A DNA stretch of 40,535 nt from contig JAJZRP010000016.1 of assembly GCA_021802655.1 (NCBI GenBank), positions 1 through 40,535 on the forward strand, read 5' to 3'. The first letter of the stretch is position 1. Every line of letters starts with the position of its first letter. This document shows, piece after piece, positions 37,109-40,535 of the stretch. The translations under genes and the position numbers were made by a program. Source of the DNA: Pseudomonadota bacterium. GTDB lineage: Bacteria > Pseudomonadota > Gammaproteobacteria > Burkholderiales > JABEVD01. The notes below the pieces were generated by a model. That model was not told the origin of the DNA, did no database searches, and saw only the letters and a list, made by a program, of their open reading frames with translations.

Positions 37109-39634
37109 ATGACACCAGATTCCCATTCGTTCATCATGCCCAACAAACCGCTGACCAGAAGCAAGCCCGTTCCCAACATCACCGAGCTGCCGCCCCTGGG
37201 TATGTCGCGAGGAGACCTCGTCGAAGATTTCAGGCGCCATTTCACCCATACCCTGGGACGCGACAAGTACTCGAAATCCGTGCACTACGTCTACAGTGCG
37301 CTCGCCCTTACCGTGCGCGACAGGCTGATGGAGCGGTGGAAAAAAACCCGGTACGCCTACCAGGAAACGGACTGCAAGCAGACCTATTATCTTTCCCTCG
37401 AATTTCTGATGGGCCGCGCGCTCGGCAATGCCATGCTGAATCTGGGCGTCACCGACGAAACCGAACGCGCCATGATGGGATTGGGACTGGTGCTCGAAGA
37501 ATTGACCGAAAAAGAGAAAGATGCCGGGCTCGGAAACGGGGGACTCGGCCGCCTCGCAGCCTGCTTCCTCGACAGTTGCGCCACCTTGCAACTCCCGGTC
37601 ATGGGCTACGGCATCCGCTACGAATACGGCATGTTCAGGCAGATCATTGTCAACGGCTACCAGGTCGAGGAACCCGACCATTGGCTGAGGGACGGCAATG
37701 TATGGGAAATCGAGCGGCCCGAATACATGCAGCGCATCCATTACGGCGGGCGCAGCGAATCCTACCGGTCCGACAACGGGCAATTGAGGATGCGCTGGGT
37801 GGATACAAGCGACGTTCTGGCCGTTCCCTACGACGTACCCATTCCCGGCTACAAGAACGGCACGGTCAACACCTTGAGGCTTTGGAAGGCAGCAGCCACG
37901 GACGAATTCAATCTGGCGGAATTCAATGCAGGAGGCTATGCCGAATCGGTTTCCGCGAAAAATGCTGCCGAAAACATCACCATGGTGCTCTATCCCAACG
38001 ACGCCAGCGAAAACGGCAAGGAACTGCGGCTCAGGCAGCAATATTTCCTCGCCTCCGCGAGCCTGCAAGACGTGCTGCAGCGCTGGACCGGGTCCCACGG
38101 CCACGATTTTTCCGAATTCGCCGAAAAGAACTGCTTCCAGCTCAACGACACGCATCCGACCTGCGCGGTTGCGGAACTGATGCGCCTTTTGATGGACGAA
38201 CACGGCCTTGGATGGGATGAGGCCTGGGACATCACCAGCAAAACCATGGCTTACACCAACCATACCCTGCTGCCCGAGGCGCTCGAAAAATGGCCGGTCA
38301 GGATGTTCGAAAAGCTGCTGCCGAGGCTGCTCGAAATCATCTTTGAGATCAACGCGCGGCATCTCACCATGGTAGCGAACCGCTGGCCATGGGACAGCGA
38401 CAGGCAAGCCAGGATGTCGCTCATCGAGGAAGGCGATATCCCCCACGTGCGTATGGCCTATCTCGCGATCGCGGGATCCTTCTCGGTGAACGGCGTGGCC
38501 GAACTCCATTCCGACCTGCTGAAAAAAGGGCTTTTCAGGGACTTTTACGAGCTCTTTCCAGAGAAATTCAACAACAAGACCAACGGCGTCACACCGCGCC
38601 GCTGGCTCGCATGGTGCAATCCGAATCTTGCGAAGCTGATCTCGGGGAAAATCGGGGAAGGCTGGATCACGGATCTGTCCGAACTGAAACAGCTCGCACC
38701 CTACGCCGAGGATGCCGCCTTCAGGAATGCCTGGCGTGAAGTGAAGCGCGCCAACAAACTGAAGCTCGTCGAATCCGTCGAAGAACATTGCGGCGTGAAA
38801 TTCGATCCCGATTCGATGTTCGATGTCCAGGTCAAGCGCATGCACGAATACAAGCGCCAGCTCCTCAACATCCTGCATGTCATCCACCTCTACAACCGGA
38901 TCAAGCGCGGCGACACCGAAAACTGGACGCCCCGTTCGGTGCTGATCGGCGGCAAGGCCGCCCCCGGATATTACATGGCCAAATGCATCATCAAGCTGAT
39001 CTCGAACGTGGCCAGCATCGTCAACAGCGACAAATCGGCTCATGGCCTGCTGAAGGTCGCCTTCATGCCGAATTACCGGGTTTCTGTCATGGAAACCATC
39101 TGCCCCGCAACCGACCTCTCCGAGCAAATCTCGACGGCAGGCAAGGAAGCATCGGGTACCGGGAACATGAAATTCATGATGAACGGCGCGGTCACCATCG
39201 GCACCCTGGACGGCGCCAACATCGAAATCCTGGAAGAAGTCGGCAAGGAAAATTTCTTCCTGTTCGGGCTCGATGCAGGAGAAGTCGAGGCCGCCAGGCG
39301 AAACTACAATCCCCGCGAAATCGTGGCAGGGGACGAGGATTTGAAGCGCGTGATGCAACTGCTGGAATCCGGACATTTCAACAAGTTCGAACACCACATT
39401 TTCGACGGCATCATTCGCTCGATCTACAGCCCGGATGACCCCTGGGTGGTGGCGGCGGACTTCAGGAGCTATGTGGATGCGCAGGAAAAGGCGGCAAGGG
39501 CCTATTCCGACCTGGAAAACTGGACCAGGATGAGCATCCTGAACACCGCTTCCAGCGGCAAGTTTTCAACAGACCGGACCATGCTCGACTACAACAGCGA
39601 GATATGGAAGCTCGATCGGGTGCCGCCGATCTGA
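37109..39634 (+). CDS. glgP: Glycogen/alpha-glucan phosphorylase
   Basis: The 841-residue PLP enzyme releases glucose 1-phosphate from glycogen or maltodextrin. It shows YYLSLEFLMGRALGNAML, GLGNGGLGRLAACFLDS, NDTHPTCAVAELMRLL, TNHTLLPEALEKW, FNNKTNGVTPRRWL, VKRMHEYKRQLLNILH, and EASGTGNMKFMMNGA with the PLP Lys near residue 688. The length is that of the E. coli GlgP/MalP family (about 800-815) with a slightly longer N-terminus. GGAG precedes the ATG by 8 bp. Its product is the substrate of the divergent pgm gene. Confidence 0.97.
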   Translation: MTPDSHSFIMPNKPLTRSKPVPNITELPPLGMSRGDLVEDFRRHFTHTLGRDKYSKSVHYVYSALALTVRDRLMERWKKTRYAYQETDCKQTYYLSLEFLMGRALGNAMLNLGVTDETERAMMGLGLVLEELTEKEKDAGLGNGGLGRLAACFLDSCATLQLPVMGYGIRYEYGMFRQIIVNGYQVEEPDHWLRDGNVWEIERPEYMQRIHYGGRSESYRSDNGQLRMRWVDTSDVLAVPYDVPIPGYKNGTVNTLRLWKAAATDEFNLAEFNAGGYAESVSAKNAAENITMVLYPNDASENGKELRLRQQYFLASASLQDVLQRWTGSHGHDFSEFAEKNCFQLNDTHPTCAVAELMRLLMDEHGLGWDEAWDITSKTMAYTNHTLLPEALEKWPVRMFEKLLPRLLEIIFEINARHLTMVANRWPWDSDRQARMSLIEEGDIPHVRMAYLAIAGSFSVNGVAELHSDLLKKGLFRDFYELFPEKFNNKTNGVTPRRWLAWCNPNLAKLISGKIGEGWITDLSELKQLAPYAEDAAFRNAWREVKRANKLKLVESVEEHCGVKFDPDSMFDVQVKRMHEYKRQLLNILHVIHLYNRIKRGDTENWTPRSVLIGGKAAPGYYMAKCIIKLISNVASIVNSDKSAHGLLKVAFMPNYRVSVMETICPATDLSEQISTAGKEASGTGNMKFMMNGAVTIGTLDGANIEILEEVGKENFFLFGLDAGEVEAARRNYNPREIVAGDEDLKRVMQLLESGHFNKFEHHIFDGIIRSIYSPDDPWVVAADFRSYVDAQEKAARAYSDLENWTRMSILNTASSGKFSTDRTMLDYNSEIWKLDRVPPI

Positions 39635-40000
39635 CCCGGGCTCGGGCGGATTGGGGAAGCGCGACCAGCGCAGCGGTCGCCCCTACCGGAGCCGCCACGT
39701 AGGCGCGCGCAGTCCAGGTTTCAGGCCCCGCCCACCCAAAGCACACGGTTCACCATCACATGCTCCGAATCGTAAAAGGCCACCATCTGCTGGGACGCAT
39801 CCAGGTTGTCCGATGTCCACTGTCCCGAGAATGCGAATTCCGCTTTTTATCCCGGGCCGCCGGATCGTGAAGATTACATAAGCCAGCGAGCAGCATAAAT
39901 TTATCATCAGAACAGTCAATACAGAAACAGTTAACGCCATTCCGGCATCGGATGTCGAGAACATCGCAATGCCGCCAGACCAGGTTCCGTCACACGTCCC
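39635..40000. other. Intergenic stretch after glgP
   Basis: About 366 bp between the glgP stop and the csp promoter. Apart from the possible gene remnant at 39721-39846, I see a GCGACCAGCG...CGGTCGC hairpin-like stretch near 39659-39680 with no T run, and no convincing gene. Confidence 0.4.
39721..39846 (-). pseudogene. Possible remnant of a small protein gene
   Basis: A frame of 41 codons that ends in TGA but has no start codon: it is opened by a TAA just upstream. It encodes an ordered-looking peptide (KAEFAFSGQWTSDN, then MVAFYDSEHVMVNRVLWVGG) with codon use like real genes here. An overlapping frame upstream (start about 39964) encodes a hydrophobic helix (MALTVSVLTVLMINLCCSLA) and would join it by a frameshift near 39850. 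This could be a decayed or frameshifted small membrane protein. I do not recognise the family. Confidence 0.25.
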
Positions 40001-40029
40001 TTGACATTCTCCGGCATGTAGCGTAAAAA
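40001..40029 (+). promoter_or_regulatory. Sigma-70-type promoter of the cold-shock gene
   Basis: TTGACA at 40001-40006 (perfect -35), 17-bp spacer, then TAAAAA at 40024-40029 (4 of 6 to TATAAT). Transcription from here would give an untranslated leader of about 110 nt. Confidence 0.7.
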
Positions 40030-40054
40030 CCCAATGTGCTCGGCTTCAAGGTTT

Positions 40055-40081
40055 TATGCGGTCTTTGTCGTATGCGGTCTT
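40055..40081 (+). repeat. 11-nt direct repeat in the csp leader
   Basis: TATGCGGTCTT occurs at 40055-40065 and 40071-40081, 16 bp apart start to start, inside the predicted 5' leader. Confidence 0.6.
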
Positions 40082-40099
40082 GAAACCTGGTCATCGATT

Positions 40100-40120
40100 C
40101 GGGTTTCTCCCGGTTTTTTT
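40100..40120 (+). terminator. Short hairpin plus T run in the csp leader (attenuator-like)
   Basis: CGGG-TTTCT-CCCG followed by G and seven T, 23 bp before the csp start codon. It looks like a weak intrinsic terminator and could attenuate csp at normal temperature; this is inference. Confidence 0.4.
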
Positions 40121-40143
40121 ATTACGGCAAGGATATAAAAGTT

Positions 40144-40347
40144 ATGGCAACAGGTACAGTAAAGTGGTTCAACGATTCCAAGGGCTTCGGTTTCGTGACC
40201 CCGGACGACGGCAGTGAAGATCTTTTCGCGCATTTTTCCGCAATCAACATGGACGGCTTCAAGACGCTCAAGGAAGGCCAAAAAGTGAGCTTCGAAGTCA
40301 CCCAGGGCCCCAAGGGCAAGCAGGCTTCCAACATCAGGGCAGCCTGA
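40144..40347 (+). CDS. csp: Cold-shock domain protein
   Basis: The 67-residue protein is a single cold-shock (OB-fold) domain that binds single-stranded RNA/DNA. It has [17 protein letters not shown] with RNP1 KGFGFV (13-18) and RNP2 LFAHF (27-31, usually VFVHF), plus [28 protein letters not shown] site precedes the ATG. It has its own promoter, a structured leader, and a strong terminator directly after. Confidence 0.96.
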   Translation: MATGTVKWFNDSKGFGFVTPDDGSEDLFAHFSAINMDGFKTLKEGQKVSFEVTQGPKGKQASNIRAA

Positions 40348-40365
40348 CCTTCCGGGTCTGAAATG

Positions 40366-40398
40366 AAGCCCGTCACCTGAAAGGGTGACGGGCTTTTT
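40366..40398 (+). terminator. Intrinsic terminator after csp
   Basis: AAGCCCGTCACC pairs perfectly with GGTGACGGGCTT (12 bp) around a 6-nt loop, and the T run follows directly. Confidence 0.95.
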
Positions 40399-40422
40399 AA
40401 CAGGCCCTACAGGGAGAACATC

Positions 40423-40535
40423 ATCCGGAACCGATTCACCGCGCAATGGCTTTTCGGGGCATCCGTCCTGCTCCTTGCGCTCTGGCTGATCCACGGCTAC
40501 CTTGCCGCCCTCGCCTGGGCGGGCATCATCGCCCT
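40423..40535 (+). CDS. Start of a probable AI-2E/PerM-family transporter (3' truncated)
   Basis: The frame runs off the right edge and reads I-R-N-R-F-T-A-Q-W-L-F-G-A-S-V, then LLLALWLIHGYLAALAWAG, an opening helix like that of the AI-2E transporter (PerM, DUF20) family. A good ribosome site (AGGGAG, 40411-40416) lies upstream. No ATG, GTG or TTG is in frame at the right distance; two ATC codons (40420, 40423) are. So either a rare ATC start is used, or the base is a mutation or sequencing error. Family identity rests on about 38 residues. Confidence 0.45.
   Translation, partial: MRNRFTAQWLFGASVLLLALWLIHGYLAALAWAGIIA

Overview
The window reads as chromosomal DNA of a Gram-negative betaproteobacterium, most likely in or near the Nitrosomonadales (Gallionella/Sideroxydans/Nitrosomonas-like lineages). 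The reasons are the gene order exbB-exbD-lpxK-ycaR-kdsB-adk, an FNR-type regulator sharing an intergenic region with hemN, a DUF3034 outer-membrane protein, a MutL carrying the endonuclease motif, and pyrophosphate-based energy genes. This placement is inference from gene content and order. The DNA is GC-rich and very compact. I see no tRNA, rRNA, CRISPR array, insertion sequence or prophage.

Left part (1-10 kb). After the tail of an addiction-module antitoxin-like gene comes a tightly packed leftward run of eight genes (about 7.7 to 0.1 kb). In transcription order they are a 'thermostable hemolysin' family protein, an acyl-adenylate ligase, a heme-oxygenase-fold (TenA/UndA-like) putative diiron enzyme, an SDR reductase, a TPR periplasmic protein, an OmpR-type response regulator, its histidine kinase and an MgtC/DUF4010 membrane protein. 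Most junctions overlap. A fatty acid desaturase lies just upstream on the same strand. This looks like a self-regulated pathway making an acyl-derived product whose identity is unknown; it is the best candidate here for an undescribed system. The desaturase is divergent from a DUF3034 barrel gene, and a perfect FNR box lies between them.

Middle part (10-26 kb). Mostly housekeeping genes: a small 47-residue membrane protein, an M16C metalloprotease, cytochrome b561 coupled to exonuclease I (sbcB), a DUF2934 protein, fnr, hemN, a YlqF/RbgA-type GTPase, pepN, a DUF3293 protein, mutL-miaA, a PilZ protein and xseA. Four of the convergent pairs overlap tail-to-tail by 6-11 bp. The fifth ends in a 20-bp perfect palindrome whose two ends are the two stop codons.

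Right part (26-40.5 kb). An AT-rich 293-bp regulatory region with a DnaA box and nested inverted repeats precedes exbB-exbD-lpxK-ycaR-kdsB-adk, which covers proton-motive-force-driven energy transfer plus lipid A and KDO synthesis. Next is a five-gene run: PPi-type phosphofructokinase, a K+-independent membrane H+-pyrophosphatase, a HbpS/GlcG protein, a gamma-carbonic-anhydrase-like protein and a PatB-type aminotransferase/lyase. It is followed by divergent pgm and glgP for glycogen turnover. Together these suggest central carbon flux run on pyrophosphate. The window ends with a cold-shock gene with a structured leader and the start of a probable AI-2E-family transporter that lacks a conventional start codon.
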